This document shows, one piece after another, positions 16,362 to 25,613 of a stretch of DNA of 49,780 bases. Origin of the DNA: an uncultured Muribaculaceae bacterium (GTDB taxonomy: Bacteria > Bacteroidota > Bacteroidia > Bacteroidales > Muribaculaceae). Position numbers and translations under genes: made by a program. A model generated the notes under the pieces. It ran no database searches, had not been told where the DNA came from, and saw only the letters and a program-made list of their open reading frames with translations. How positions within the stretch are numbered: the stretch's first letter is position 1; each line of letters begins with the position of its first letter. The stretch is taken from contig CAMWIJ010000014.1 of assembly GCA_947174275.1 (NCBI GenBank), forward strand, positions 1-49,780, in the 5' to 3' direction.

Positions 16362-16718
16362 TTACTTTATCAATCTATTGGTGTCGGTGTCGGGAAATAT
16401 TACCGTAGGCTTGAAATCCCGGGCCTCATCAATAGGGACTATGGCGTATGCCATTATTATGACAATGTCGCCAGGCTGCACCTTGCGGGCCGCGGCACCG
16501 TTAAGGCATATTACGCCGGAACCACGTTCACCTTTTATAGTATAGGTGTCAAAGCGCTCACCATTGTTGTTGTTGACTATATATACACGCTCTCCTTCAA
16601 ATATGTTGGCGGCTTCCATCAGTTCTTCATCAATAGTTATACTGCCGATGTAGTCGAGCCGAGCCTCTGTCACGGTAACGCGATGAATTTTCGATTTGAC
16701 GAGTTGAACCTGAACCAT
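16362..16718 (-). CDS. panD: aspartate 1-decarboxylase proenzyme
   Basis: Makes beta-alanine from aspartate for pantothenate. 118 aa, near the family norm. The proenzyme self-cleaves before Ser26 in YIGSITID to create the pyruvoyl group; the usual Gly-Ser is present, shifted by one residue from the E. coli numbering. The stop of panC and the ATG of panD share bases (TAATG), so the two steps that make and use beta-alanine are translationally coupled. The usual maturation partner PanZ is not seen here and occurs only in some enterobacteria. Confidence 0.96.
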   Translation of the reverse strand: MVQVQLVKSKIHRVTVTEARLDYIGSITIDEELMEAANIFEGERVYIVNNNNGERFDTYTIKGERGSGVICLNGAAARKVQPGDIVIIMAYAIVPIDEARDFKPTVIFPDTDTNRLIK

Positions 16719-17575
16719 TATTTGATGTTATATTTAATGTTATCGATAAGGCGGACGTCGCCAAGGTATACAGTAACACATCCTACAGCTACTCCGTCGG
16801 CAACTTCGCTCCAATCGGTTATCGGCTGCATCGTCAATGGGTCGACTATCTGATAATACTCGACTTCCATCTCATCGTATGCGTTGATTTTGTCAGTTAC
16901 AGATTTTATTGTCTGTTCAACAGTCATAGATGATGCTTCTGCTACGCTTGATTTCAGTATGGCATGAATGGCAGGTGCGATTTCACGCTGATGCGGAGTA
17001 AGCCGTACATTTCGTGAACTCATCGCAAGTCCGTCGTTTTCGCGTTTGATTGGACATGCTATTATTTCAAGGTTGTCAAAGCCTTCAATCTCCGCCATTT
17101 TGCGGATAACTGCAATCTGCTGGAAATCCTTCTCTCCGAAATATGCCCGATGTGGAGCGGTCATCGCAAAAAGACGGCTTACTATCTGAGCTACGCCGTT
17201 GAAATGCCCCGGACGCATCGCGCCTTCCATCACTTCGGCTACGGAGCCGAGATCAAAGACACGAGTGTCTTCTTCAGGATAAATCTCTTCGACTGAAGGT
17301 ATAAATGCATAATCGACTCCAGCAACTTCAAGCTTAGCGCAATCAGCCTCTTCCGTACGCGGATATGTGCGAAGATCTTCGGGGTTGTTGAATTGGGTCG
17401 GATTTACAAAAACGCTCACTACGACTACGTCATTTTCTTTACGCGCTCTATCGATAAGCGAGACATGTCCGGCATGGAGCGCACCCATAGTCGGGACAAG
17501 ACCGATTGTCTTGCCTTCTTCACGGGCCCGGGCACAAAGCTCCGAGATATTATTGACTGTTCTTACTATCTCCAT
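16718..17575 (-). CDS. panC: pantothenate synthetase
   Basis: ATP-dependent ligation of pantoate and beta-alanine. 285 aa. The HIGH-type nucleotide motif is in [14 protein letters not shown] (HAGH at 34-37). FGEKDFQQ and the KMSKS-like MSSRNVRL are present. A longer frame starts at 17617, but that would lie over the promoter's -7 box (17602-17609), so the ATG at 17575 is chosen. First gene of panC-panD-ffh-folD-capA-like. panB was not seen in the window. Confidence 0.96.
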   Translation of the reverse strand: MEIVRTVNNISELCARAREEGKTIGLVPTMGALHAGHVSLIDRARKENDVVVVSVFVNPTQFNNPEDLRTYPRTEEADCAKLEVAGVDYAFIPSVEEIYPEEDTRVFDLGSVAEVMEGAMRPGHFNGVAQIVSRLFAMTAPHRAYFGEKDFQQIAVIRKMAEIEGFDNLEIIACPIKRENDGLAMSSRNVRLTPHQREIAPAIHAILKSSVAEASSMTVEQTIKSVTDKINAYDEMEVEYYQIVDPLTMQPITDWSEVADGVAVGCVTVYLGDVRLIDNIKYNIK

Positions 17576-17601
17576 TTTATATGTATTTATAAATACGAGT
17601 G

Positions 17602-17632
17602 CAAAGGTAATAAACAATCTGCAATTGGCAAT
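17602..17632 (-). promoter_or_regulatory. promoter of the panC operon
   Basis: Minus-strand ATTG (17632-17629), 19-base spacer, TACCTTTG (17609-17602), followed by GCA as in the tRNA-His promoter. Predicted start near 17595, about 20 bases before the panC ATG. Confidence 0.78.
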
Positions 17633-17730
17633 CCCATAACCTGAAAAATATACCTTACTTTATGCTTTTATTCACGAGAAATCTATAACTTTACAGAAAA
17701 ATATATTGACTGACTCAAATTTGTTGACCG

Positions 17731-18354
17731 ATGGATTTGCAATTTTCCTCTTCATTGCTTGAAAATGCTGTAACAGAGCTGTCGCGACTACCCGGGGTAG
17801 GGCGCAAAACCGCTTTGCGTCTTGCTCTACATCTCTTGCGGCAGGAGGAAAGCGCAAGCGAGAAACTCGGTGAATCCATAATAAGGCTTCGCAAGGAGAT
17901 AAGATATTGCTCGGTGTGCCATAATATATCCGAAACCGAAATATGCCCGATATGCGCATCTCCAGCGCGTGATTCAAAAGTGGTATGTGTGGTTGAAAAT
18001 ATCAATGATGTTATGATATTCGAGCGTACCGGTCAATACAGAGGGCTTTATCATGTGCTTAACGGCCTGATATCGCCGATGGACGGAATAGGTCCGGATC
18101 AGCTGGAAATCGCCTCGCTTGTATCCCGAATCAAAAACAATGATATTGAAGAGGTAATTCTTGCATTGAGTGCGACAATGGAAGGGGACACAACAAATTA
18201 TTATATATACAGACTTCTCGGGCAGACAGGGGTAAAGATAACCCAGCTTGCGCGAGGCGTGGCTATAGGAAACGAAATAGAATATACCGACGAGGTCACA
18301 CTTGGCCGCTCGCTTGTCAACCGCACGCTATTCGCCGATTCATTCAAACGATAA
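17731..18354 (+). CDS. recR: recombination mediator protein RecR
   Basis: Works with RecO (and RecF) to load RecA on gapped DNA. 207 aa. Helix-hairpin-helix [17 protein letters not shown] (20-36), a C4 zinc finger (Cys60, Cys63, Cys72, Cys75) and a Toprim domain beginning VCVVEN (85-90) are all intact. Single gene, divergent from panC and convergent with a GNAT gene, with a shared terminator at 18360-18403. A partial promoter match TAACTTTA lies at 17686-17693. dnaX, its frequent neighbour elsewhere, is not adjacent. Confidence 0.96.
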   Translation: MDLQFSSSLLENAVTELSRLPGVGRKTALRLALHLLRQEESASEKLGESIIRLRKEIRYCSVCHNISETEICPICASPARDSKVVCVVENINDVMIFERTGQYRGLYHVLNGLISPMDGIGPDQLEIASLVSRIKNNDIEEVILALSATMEGDTTNYYIYRLLGQTGVKITQLARGVAIGNEIEYTDEVTLGRSLVNRTLFADSFKR

Positions 18355-18359
18355 ATTTT

Positions 18360-18403
18360 AACACAGAAGAGCGGAGTTTTTTCAGCCTCCGCTCTTCTGT
18401 GTT
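18360..18403. terminator. bidirectional terminator between recR and the GNAT gene
   Basis: Seventeen-base perfect arms (AACACAGAAGAGCGGAG, CTCCGCTCTTCTGTGTT) with a T-rich 10-base loop. It starts six bases after the recR stop. The right arm runs into the stop codon of the convergent GNAT gene (18402-18404). T-rich stretches are on one side only, so efficiency in the two directions may differ. Confidence 0.78.
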
Positions 18404-18941
18404 ATTGCTCTGCCATAATTTCTCCCGTCAGAAGCCGTTGAAGGATATAAACATCTACATAACTTTCTCCTTGCCGTGACCACGAGCGCAGTTTTCCTGA
18501 GATTTTAAATTTACAACTCTGAAACAACGCAATGCTCGGTGTGTTGTCTACTGCAATTGTGGCATACAACTGATGCATGCCAAGACGCAGATAGCAATAT
18601 CGGCATAGAAGCGAGAGCGCACTGCGAGCATATCCCCGCGACTGATGTGCGGCATCAATCATGATTCCTATGCCGGCACGTCGGTTTATTGCATCAAAGT
18701 CATATAAATCAATCATTCCCACCGGAGTGTCTGCGCCAACCGGCACAATCATGAGCCGAAGTTGTTGCGAGCTGAATATGTCTCCATCATAATTGTTTAT
18801 ATAATCAATAAGCAATTTCCTTGAAAATGGCGCGATATTATTGCCATAATGCCAAAGCGACGTGTCGTTTTCCCAAAGGTAGAGCATGTCGAGGTCTTCA
18901 ACTTCGAGAGCTCTAAGTCGTATGAAATTGTCTGACAGCAT
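18402..18941 (-). CDS. GNAT family N-acetyltransferase, RimJ/RimL-like
   Basis: 179 aa. Acetyl-CoA-dependent acetyltransferase; the acetyl-CoA pyrophosphate loop is in HQSRGYARSAL, and the conserved C-terminal part AVDNTPSIALFQSCKFKISG matches the RimJ/RimL and SpeG-like group. The protein N-terminus MLSDNFIRLRALEVEDLD is typical. An upstream TTG at 18953 is less likely than the ATG at 18941. Substrate is unknown; spermidine, amino-sugar nucleotides and ribosomal proteins are all used by relatives. It lies 26 bases after trxB. Confidence 0.85.
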   Translation of the reverse strand: MLSDNFIRLRALEVEDLDMLYLWENDTSLWHYGNNIAPFSRKLLIDYINNYDGDIFSSQQLRLMIVPVGADTPVGMIDLYDFDAINRRAGIGIMIDAAHQSRGYARSALSLLCRYCYLRLGMHQLYATIAVDNTPSIALFQSCKFKISGKLRSWSRQGESYVDVYILQRLLTGEIMAEQ

Positions 18942-18967
18942 TTCAACTGACAAAAATTCGCGTCTGC

Positions 18968-19906
18968 TTATAAATCATTTTCCACAAGATACGCCTCAGC
19001 GTCAAGTGCCGCTCTACAACCCATTCCGGCCGCAGATATTGCCTGCTGGTAACGGGAATCAGCAACATCGCCTGCCGCAAAAACTCCATCGACACTTGTC
19101 GCTGAGGTATTTCCCTTGAGTATGATGTAACCTTCGGAATCAAGTTCAAGTGAGTCGCCGAAAACTTTAGTGTTGGGCGTATGGCCTATGGCAAGGAAGA
19201 AGCCGTCGATGGCGATATCGAATATCTGTTCCATCTCCGTGCCCTTATTCTCGACAAGTTTTGCACCTTCAAGCACTTCATCTCCAAACAGCCCCACCGT
19301 ATTGCAATTGAACAATACGGTGATATTTTCTTTTTTCAAAACCCGTTGCTGCATCACTTTTGACGCACGCAATGCCGGCTTTCTGACTATGAGGTATACT
19401 TTCTTGGCAATATTGCTGAGATAAAGCGCTTCCTCGCACGCGGAGTCTCCGCCACCGACAACGGCGACATTCTTTCCACGATAAAAGAATCCGTCGCAAG
19501 TCGCACAAGCCGATACGCCCATCCCCATGTATTTCTGCTCGTCCGGTAGACCGAGATAGCGCGCGGATGCTCCTGTGGCAATAATTACTGTATGTGCATA
19601 ATATTTATCTGCGCCGTTGACTGTGACCTCAAACGGACGTTTCGAGAAATCCACTTCAGTGACACTCCCGGATTTTATATCAGCTCCAAATCTGAGCGCC
19701 TGGCGGCGAAGGTCGTCCATGAGAGTCGGACCGCTGACACCTTCAGGATATCCGGGAAAATTTTCCACCTCTGAAGTTGTTGTCAACTGTCCTCCGGGCT
19801 GAATGCCCTCGAAGAGGATAGGGAAGAGGTTGGCTCTCGATGCATATATCGCGGCTGTATATCCGGCTGGGCCGGCTCCTATGATAAGACATTTTGAAAT
19901 TTCCAT
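18968..19906 (-). CDS. trxB: thioredoxin reductase
   Basis: NADPH-dependent flavoprotein reducing thioredoxin, cytoplasmic. 312 aa, of the low-molecular-weight type. FAD motif GAGPAGYTAAIYASRAN (10-26), redox-active CATC (Cys134, Cys137), NADPH loop GGGDSACEEA (151-160) and the C-terminal FAD motif FAAGDVADSRYQQAISAAG are complete. It follows the lolA-like gene by 46 bases and precedes the GNAT gene, probably all in the ftsK transcript. Confidence 0.96.
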   Translation of the reverse strand: MEISKCLIIGAGPAGYTAAIYASRANLFPILFEGIQPGGQLTTTSEVENFPGYPEGVSGPTLMDDLRRQALRFGADIKSGSVTEVDFSKRPFEVTVNGADKYYAHTVIIATGASARYLGLPDEQKYMGMGVSACATCDGFFYRGKNVAVVGGGDSACEEALYLSNIAKKVYLIVRKPALRASKVMQQRVLKKENITVLFNCNTVGLFGDEVLEGAKLVENKGTEMEQIFDIAIDGFFLAIGHTPNTKVFGDSLELDSEGYIILKGNTSATSVDGVFAAGDVADSRYQQAISAAGMGCRAALDAEAYLVENDL

Positions 19907-19952
19907 GATGTGTTGGTATATGAGGGTTTTATGTTTTACAATAACTGTCTGC

Positions 19953-20570
19953 TTAACGGAGATCTATGATTTCGTATCCTGGATAATCTTTGGCGGATAC
20001 TGAAAATATAGCCGCGGAAATGTCTGCGTTTGTCTTTATGTCATTTATCGAGACATTCAGCACAGTGCCGTCATCAAGTGTGATTGTCATGTGCTGCGGC
20101 ATTTTTGATGCCGCTCCGAATGTAATGTTGATTGTCCTGATTGAAGAATCGACACTTTTAGGCGTGAGCTGCATTTTAACAATGGAGTTGTCAGATTGCA
20201 GCATTTTAAGATTATAATCACGGTTATAGCTTTTGATAATAGAGAAAGGATTAACCTGTGCGATTTCATCTGCTGTAGGTTCGAATATCGATATTTCGCG
20301 GTCAGCGGCAGAAATCGTCCATTGTGTGGCTCCGTCATATATAGTGGAATTTGACGAGGTGGTGACTGCGAAACATGAGCCTTTCACAGCTATTGTGCCA
20401 GTGATGTCCTGTTGTCCGGCACTTGATATTCTGAACGATGCCGTAATCGATTTTGAAGATGTAATCTTATCGGATGCTTCTTTCATGAATGCGGAAGCAT
20501 TAATCGCAGCACCTGCATAATTCACTCCTATCGCAAACAGGAGCAATATGAATATGGTTTTAATTTTCAT
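19953..20570 (-). CDS. LolA-like outer-membrane lipoprotein carrier
   Basis: 205 aa with a signal peptide (MKIKTIFILLLFAIGVNYAGAA). The mature part is a run of beta strands of the LolA/LolB half-barrel type, with SITASFRISSAGQQDITGTIAVKG near the start, as in Bacteroidota LolA-like proteins. LolA takes lipoproteins from the LolCDE complex across the periplasm. Family members in this phylum are divergent, so a role in lipid or lipoprotein transport is likely but the exact cargo is not shown. It sits directly after ftsK, an order common in Bacteroidales and in many Proteobacteria. Confidence 0.84.
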   Translation of the reverse strand: MKIKTIFILLLFAIGVNYAGAAINASAFMKEASDKITSSKSITASFRISSAGQQDITGTIAVKGSCFAVTTSSNSTIYDGATQWTISAADREISIFEPTADEIAQVNPFSIIKSYNRDYNLKMLQSDNSIVKMQLTPKSVDSSIRTINITFGAASKMPQHMTITLDDGTVLNVSINDIKTNADISAAIFSVSAKDYPGYEIIDLR

Positions 20571-20606
20571 AAGGTCTCGGGAATGTTATGGTTTTATTAT
20601 TATGAC

Positions 20607-20634
20607 ATCGGCACAGCCAAAAGGTTGCACCGAT
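20607..20634 (-). other. intercistronic hairpin between ftsK and lolA-like
   Basis: On the minus strand ATCGGTGCAACC can pair with GGCTGTGCCGAT (two G-U pairs, one mismatch) around a TTTT loop. No T-run follows, so it is more likely a stability or attenuation element within an operon than a terminator. Confidence 0.35.
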
Positions 20635-20649
20635 AGTCTTTAATAAACG

Positions 20650-23340
20650 TTAAAGTGAGTCGAGCATCATCTCCAGCTGAGTCGGGTCGACCAAAACCGT
20701 ACGCGGTTTTCCGCCTTGCGCCGGGCCGACAATTCCGGCAGCCTCAAGCTGGTCCATGATTTTTCCAGCGCGATTATATCCGATGGAATACTTGCGCTGG
20801 ATGTTTGATGTAGAGGCTGTGTTTCCCTGAACTACGAGACGGGCGATTTCATCAAACAACGCATCACGTTCGGCAAGCGAACCGGCAGGGATTTCACCCG
20901 CTTCCGATGGCGGCTCAGGAAGAAGGTACGCGTGGTCAAATCCTATTTGGTCGTCAATATGATGGCATATAGCGTCGACTTCATCGGTGTCAATAAATGC
21001 GCATTGCACACGCTCAACGACCCCTCCGGTAGATATAAGCATATCACCGCGTCCGATAAGCTGATTGGCGCCGGGAGAGTCGAGTATGGTACGTGAGTCA
21101 ACCATCTGGCTTACACGGAAACCTATACGGCCGGGGAAGTTGGCTTTGATTATACCTGTAATGACGTTTGTCGACGGGCGTTGCGTTGCGATAATCATGT
21201 GCATGCCCACAGCACGAGCCTTCTGGGCGATACGTGCAATCGGGGTTTCTACAGCCTTTCCTGCCATCATTATAAGGTCGGCAAACTCATCGACAATCAT
21301 CACTATATAGGGCATATATCGATGACCTTTTTCCGGGTTGAGACGACGGTTGACAAACTTCTCGTTATATTCTATTACAGAACGGCAGCCGGCGTCTTTA
21401 AGCAACGAGTATCTGGAATCCATCTCCACACATAGAGAGTTTAGAGTGTCAACAACTTTATTCGGGTCGGTGACTACAGGCTCTTCTTCATTGGGAAGTT
21501 TTGCCAGATAATGCTTTTCCAACCGAGCATAGAGACTGAATTCAACCATTTTCGGGTCGACAAGCACAAATTTCAGCTCAGACGGGTGGCGTTTGTATAG
21601 AAGGGATGCGATTATTGTATTCAGTCCGACCGATTTACCCTGGCCCGTAGCTCCGGCCACCAGCAGGTGTGGCATTTTTGTGAGGTCGGCTATGTACACA
21701 TCATTTGAAATGGTAGCGCCCAATGCCATAGGCAGCGGGTATTTGCATTCCTGAAACGCTCTTGACCCAAGAATAGAGCGAATTGATACAGTCTGCGGGT
21801 CCTTGTTGGGAACTTCTATACCAATCGTTCCTTTTCCCGGTATAGGTGCTATTATGCGTATTCCCAAAGCCGCAAGGCTCATTGCGATGTCATCTTCAAG
21901 GCGCTTAATGCGGGCTATTCTGACACCCTCGGCAGGTACTATCTCATACAAAGTGACTGTAGGGCCTACGGTGGCCTCAATTTTTACAATCTGAATGCCG
22001 TAGTCGTTCAGCGTTTTAGTGATACGCTCTTTATTTTCTTCCTGCTCTGACAGATCCACAGAATTGGTTTTGCGCGGACGGTCATGAAGCAGGTCAAGCG
22101 GCGGCATTCGGTAGCGTGACAATTCTGCGCGTGGATCGTATGGTCCCTGAAGTTGTACCGCACGGTTGATATTTTGTACCTGTTCGATTTCTGCGGCTGC
22201 ATTTATTTCAAATCCGGGAGCCGTCAAGGAGTTATCTTTAGTTTCAGATGCGTCATGACTTTTTGGCTCAGTCTTCTGCACAGTGACCGGGAGTAATGTT
22301 TCTATCGGATTTTCCGCATCACTTGTCTCATGCACCTCAACATGGATTGCGTTGCGAGGCGTTTCTGTCATGTATCTGTCATCATTCTCAAGAGCGGTGG
22401 CCGATTCGATGTTGTCAAAACTATGACGTTGCGGATCTGTGCGAGGTGTTTCTTCGGCGGCGGAATTTTTCCTGTCTGTATTTTCTTCCATCACGACATT
22501 TATCGGACCTACGGAAAGGGCATTTTCCATTACCTCTTGAGCGTAAGTCCGGCGGTCATCATCATGAATTTTCTTTGCCTGGACAATGCGGATTTTTTCT
22601 CTTGACTTCTGGTAAAAGCGTGTAAGTTCGGTTATGTATATTGTCACGAGGACTGCAACAAGCAAACAACTGACAATAAATGCTCCGATCCATCCCACAC
22701 GCGAAATCAGCAATATGTTGATATATCGGCCGTGATATCCTCCCGGAGGTATGTCGGCCGAGGAATTGACAGTCAGCAATCCAAGCACGAAAGAAATCGT
22801 GATGGCGAATATCAGAGACTTGAACGTAAGCGACCAGAAGTTTATCTTCTTCATTCCAAGCAACCCGAGACCAAGAATTACCATGTAGACGATAAGGACC
22901 ACTGATCCGAGACCAAGTCCTTCTACGAAAAGATGGTGTGAGGCTTTGGCTCCGACCGGGCCGGCTATATTTTCAACAGATTCGGGCGATTGAGACATCT
23001 GCTCAATTGTCTGATTGAGAATTTCGCTCTGATCCGCGCCACTGTGTTTTAAAAACGATAGTGCAGCCACCGACAGATATGCGGCAAGAAGTATCAAAGC
23101 AATTCCTGCTACAGATCTCACCTTACGGCTCGTGAAAAAATCAATTGGCCGAGATATGAACCGTGGCAATCCGGATTCTGCCTCGTCGCGTGATGATAAG
23201 TTGGGATTCTTTCGCTTGCGGCGATTGTTATTATCGTTGCCACGTGATGTTGCAGCATCGTCAGTATCGAAGCCGGCACGTCTGTCACGCGCTCTTTTGT
23301 CGGGCTCAAAATCTGTGCCCGAATATGTATAGTCGTTCAT
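20650..23340 (-). CDS. ftsK: DNA translocase FtsK/SpoIIIE
   Basis: Septum-anchored motor that pumps chromosome DNA and activates XerCD at dif during division. 896 aa. Four membrane helices in the first 240 residues, a Ser/Glu-rich linker (about 250-430), then the RecA-like motor with Walker A GATGQGKS (563-570) and Walker B MIVDEFADLI (681-690). The C-terminal winged-helix gamma domain (about 830-895; SIGYNRAGKIMDQLEAAGIVG) reads KOPS-like DNA signals. Heads ftsK-lolA-trxB-GNAT. An unusual palindrome with promoter-like arms lies 18 bases before the start. Confidence 0.97.
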   Translation of the reverse strand: MNDYTYSGTDFEPDKRARDRRAGFDTDDAATSRGNDNNNRRKRKNPNLSSRDEAESGLPRFISRPIDFFTSRKVRSVAGIALILLAAYLSVAALSFLKHSGADQSEILNQTIEQMSQSPESVENIAGPVGAKASHHLFVEGLGLGSVVLIVYMVILGLGLLGMKKINFWSLTFKSLIFAITISFVLGLLTVNSSADIPPGGYHGRYINILLISRVGWIGAFIVSCLLVAVLVTIYITELTRFYQKSREKIRIVQAKKIHDDDRRTYAQEVMENALSVGPINVVMEENTDRKNSAAEETPRTDPQRHSFDNIESATALENDDRYMTETPRNAIHVEVHETSDAENPIETLLPVTVQKTEPKSHDASETKDNSLTAPGFEINAAAEIEQVQNINRAVQLQGPYDPRAELSRYRMPPLDLLHDRPRKTNSVDLSEQEENKERITKTLNDYGIQIVKIEATVGPTVTLYEIVPAEGVRIARIKRLEDDIAMSLAALGIRIIAPIPGKGTIGIEVPNKDPQTVSIRSILGSRAFQECKYPLPMALGATISNDVYIADLTKMPHLLVAGATGQGKSVGLNTIIASLLYKRHPSELKFVLVDPKMVEFSLYARLEKHYLAKLPNEEEPVVTDPNKVVDTLNSLCVEMDSRYSLLKDAGCRSVIEYNEKFVNRRLNPEKGHRYMPYIVMIVDEFADLIMMAGKAVETPIARIAQKARAVGMHMIIATQRPSTNVITGIIKANFPGRIGFRVSQMVDSRTILDSPGANQLIGRGDMLISTGGVVERVQCAFIDTDEVDAICHHIDDQIGFDHAYLLPEPPSEAGEIPAGSLAERDALFDEIARLVVQGNTASTSNIQRKYSIGYNRAGKIMDQLEAAGIVGPAQGGKPRTVLVDPTQLEMMLDSL

Positions 23341-23358
23341 TATGTGTATACGTATGAA

Positions 23359-23398
23359 ATTTTCGTAACTTTGTGTTTCCTGACAAAGTTACGAAAAT
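23359..23398. repeat. 40-base palindrome upstream of ftsK with facing promoter-like boxes
   Basis: Perfect 16-base arms (ATTTTCGTAACTTTGT at 23359-23374; ACAAAGTTACGAAAAT at 23383-23398) around eight bases. Each arm contains TAACTTTG, a Bacteroidota -7 box, one on each strand and pointing at each other. The minus-strand copy is placed to drive ftsK. No TTTG at 19-21 bases was seen for either. It could be a promoter with an operator, or a structure at the rpe 3' end. Confidence 0.7.
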
Positions 23399-23441
23399 AA
23401 CATGTATTTTCAGCCTTTGCGTGATAATATTTTGTGAAAAA

Positions 23442-24086
23442 TCACAAAGATTTCAGTAAATCTATTGTGAGGCCCGGATTGCTGCTTTTGAAGATGTAGC
23501 TACCGGCTACAAGTATGTCTGCTCCGGCCTCGGCAAGGCTTCGGCCCGTCTCTTCGTTCACACCGCCGTCAACCTCTATCAGAGCTTTCGATCCGGATTT
23601 CCGTATAAGTTCTCTCAGCTGTTGTGTTTTCTTGATTGAGTTCTTGATAAACTTCTGACCGCCAAAGCCTGGATTGACAGACATAAGAAGCACCATGTCA
23701 AGATCGGCAATGACATCTTCAAGCATTACCACAGGTGTTGACGGATTAAGCGTCACGGCAGCTTTCATGCCGGCACTCTTGATGGCCTGGATCGTGCGGT
23801 CAAGATGCACGCATGCCTCCTGATGAACATTCATAATGGCAGCTCCGGCATCGCGCACCTGATTTATATAGTTTTGCGGATTTACAATCATGAGATGGAC
23901 GTCCAATGGTTTTGACGCCTTTTTTGCAACGGCCTCGATTACAGGAAATCCGAATGAAATATTCGGCACAAAGACTCCGTCCATAACGTCAAGGTGTATC
24001 ATGTCGGCATTTGACCGGTTCAGCATCTCGACTTCATCATTCAGACGGCCGAAATCAGCCGATAATAGGGATGGAGAAACTAACAT
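23442..24086 (-). CDS. rpe: ribulose-phosphate 3-epimerase
   Basis: Interconverts ribulose 5-phosphate and xylulose 5-phosphate (non-oxidative pentose phosphate pathway). 214 aa TIM barrel, usual length. Metal and catalytic residues are present: His31 and Asp33 in IHLDVMDG, His64 in LDVHLMI, Asp173 in EVDGGVN. The phosphate loop VNPGFGGQKF and C-terminal VAGSYIF are intact. It lies 61 bases after the dedA-like gene and 101 bases before ftsK. Confidence 0.96.
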   Translation of the reverse strand: MLVSPSLLSADFGRLNDEVEMLNRSNADMIHLDVMDGVFVPNISFGFPVIEAVAKKASKPLDVHLMIVNPQNYINQVRDAGAAIMNVHQEACVHLDRTIQAIKSAGMKAAVTLNPSTPVVMLEDVIADLDMVLLMSVNPGFGGQKFIKNSIKKTQQLRELIRKSGSKALIEVDGGVNEETGRSLAEAGADILVAGSYIFKSSNPGLTIDLLKSL

Positions 24087-24147
24087 ACTATAACTGCTTT
24101 TTGGCTAAAAAAGTAATTGGTAATATAAATTATAAATACGGCAGTTA

Positions 24148-24840
24148 TTATGCGCCGGTTTTTGTTTTTTTTGCCGTCAGCGCTTTATATATCATATAAA
24201 GGATACAGATGCCGAGCAGGCAAAGGCCTCCGATGGTCAGATACCCGTTATATTTTTCTACTGTGGCATATAGAGCCTCGCGGTCAACAGCAGTAAACAA
24301 CCATACGCCAAGTCCGGCAAGTATGCAGTTCCACACAAAAGCTCCCAGCGAAGTGAAAGCACAGAATTTCGCTATATTCATGCGTGATAATCCCGCAGGA
24401 ATGGATATCAATTGACGTACGGCAGGTATAAGTCGTCCGATAAAAGTGGCTACCGGACCATGTTTGTCAAAATAAGCTTCCGATTTCTTCACCTTTTCTT
24501 CTGTGATAAGGAAGAAATGTCCGACGCGGCTATTGGCAAAACTGTATACGATAGGGCGTCCGAGCCATAATGACAGATAATAGTTCACGAGTGCACCTAC
24601 CAGAGCGCCGGCTGTAGCGGCGAGAACGATGAGAATGACGATGCCGATATTTATTGTTCCGGCAGCTCCGAGCATGAAATATACTGCGGGGGGTACAACT
24701 GCTTCAGATGGGAAAGGAATAAAAGAGCTTTCAACAGCCATAAGCAGAAAAACAAACAGATAGCCGGCATGAGCATCAACAAAGTTGATTATATCCAAGG
24801 CATTGAAGCCTATTGATAAGGGTATGGTTAATTCCTCCAT
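24148..24840 (-). CDS. DedA family membrane protein
   Basis: 230 aa from the ATG at 24840. DedA/VTT proteins are conserved inner-membrane proteins; some flip undecaprenyl phosphate or phosphatidylethanolamine and support proton-motive force. The conserved acidic site is Glu37 in MAVESSFIPFPSE, and the two essential arginines are Arg136 and Arg142 in FIGRLIPAVRQ, followed by IPAGLSRM. Several membrane or re-entrant segments are visible. A frame extends to 24879, but that Met lies inside the TACATTTG promoter box, so the shorter start is preferred. Confidence 0.9.
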   Translation of the reverse strand: MEELTIPLSIGFNALDIINFVDAHAGYLFVFLLMAVESSFIPFPSEAVVPPAVYFMLGAAGTINIGIVILIVLAATAGALVGALVNYYLSLWLGRPIVYSFANSRVGHFFLITEEKVKKSEAYFDKHGPVATFIGRLIPAVRQLISIPAGLSRMNIAKFCAFTSLGAFVWNCILAGLGVWLFTAVDREALYATVEKYNGYLTIGGLCLLGICILYMIYKALTAKKTKTGA

Positions 24841-24876
24841 ATACGTTTGAAATAATGTTGTTGCGAAAAATTTATG

Positions 24877-24884
24877 CAAATGTA
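24877..24884 (-). promoter_or_regulatory. putative -7 element for dedA-like gene
   Basis: Minus-strand TACATTTG followed by GCA, 36 bases before the ATG at 24840. The -33 region is an A-rich stretch without TTTG at the right distance. Confidence 0.5.
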
Positions 24885-24964
24885 GGATTTTTTTTTAACA
24901 TTTCTACTGTATTTGATCAAGCATTAAGACTTGTTCGCGTATTACGACCGATATATCAGGTCTG

Positions 24965-25558
24965 TCAGTCGCAAAGGTTTAGTCCGGCAAGCATTGACCG
25001 ATAGATTTCCGCTTTTTGAGTTAATGGCATCGGATATGCCCGTGATGTGGATGGCATACGATATATTTTCAGGTTTCTTCCTGCAAATTCGGCTTCAATG
25101 AATGAGCCGGTCCGGGGCATTTCTGTATTCGTGATCTCGGCCACGACCCGTGCGGCTTTCTCTCCTGTAGTGGCAACGGCGATGCATTCCGGCATCTGTT
25201 CAAGAGTTTCAGCAAGAGGTATCGGTTTTATTATATCAAGATATTTATCAGATGCGTTACCTTTAAGGCGCACCACTTCCAATCCGGTGTCACCCATGGC
25301 GATATGCCGCGTTTCAAGCAATTTTTTGATTTTTTCCAAATCAAAAGTTTTGAGATGAGGCAGATATAAGCTATCTTTGTCATTAAAGTATATGATACCC
25401 ATCACTCTCCAGAAGTCGTTTATAGGATTTGGATAGAAAAATGGCATCGACCATCTGTGCTGACCGGGAGGGAATGTGCCCATTATAAGAATGCGGGCAC
25501 CATTAGGTATGAAAGGAGGCCACGGATGCCTCTCTGTTGTAATTGTATTATTGTTCAT
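24965..25558 (-). CDS. uracil-DNA glycosylase superfamily protein
   Basis: 197 aa. The N-terminal segment ILIMGTFPPG followed by FFYPNPINDFWRVMG is the layout of the Mug/SMUG-type UDG fold (catalytic loop, then NxFW). The C-terminal motif PSTSRAYPMPL fits the family's DNA-intercalation loop. The second position of the first motif lacks the Asn or Asp used by classical Mug/UDG, so specificity for uracil, other damaged bases, or a non-glycosylase role is open. It is divergent from the aquaporin gene with a 23-base palindrome between them. Confidence 0.78.
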   Translation of the reverse strand: MNNNTITTERHPWPPFIPNGARILIMGTFPPGQHRWSMPFFYPNPINDFWRVMGIIYFNDKDSLYLPHLKTFDLEKIKKLLETRHIAMGDTGLEVVRLKGNASDKYLDIIKPIPLAETLEQMPECIAVATTGEKAARVVAEITNTEMPRTGSFIEAEFAGRNLKIYRMPSTSRAYPMPLTQKAEIYRSMLAGLNLCD

Positions 25559-25590
25559 AGCGTAAAATTAGTCAACTATTTTGAAAATTA

Positions 25591-25613
25591 AACGTTTTTA
25601 AATTAAAAACGTT
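25591..25613. repeat. 23-base palindrome between the UDG-like and aquaporin genes
   Basis: AACGTTTTTAA and TTAAAAACGTT flank a single A. It sits 33 bases before the UDG-like start and 34 before the aquaporin start, almost exactly midway in the 89-base divergent region. The position suits an operator, though the surrounding DNA is A+T-rich. Confidence 0.5.

Noticed and set aside
24090..24148. ATAACTGC/GCAGTTAT inverted repeat before rpe
   Set aside because: Eight-base arms 43 bases apart in A+T-rich DNA, overlapping the dedA-like stop; not distinguishable from chance.
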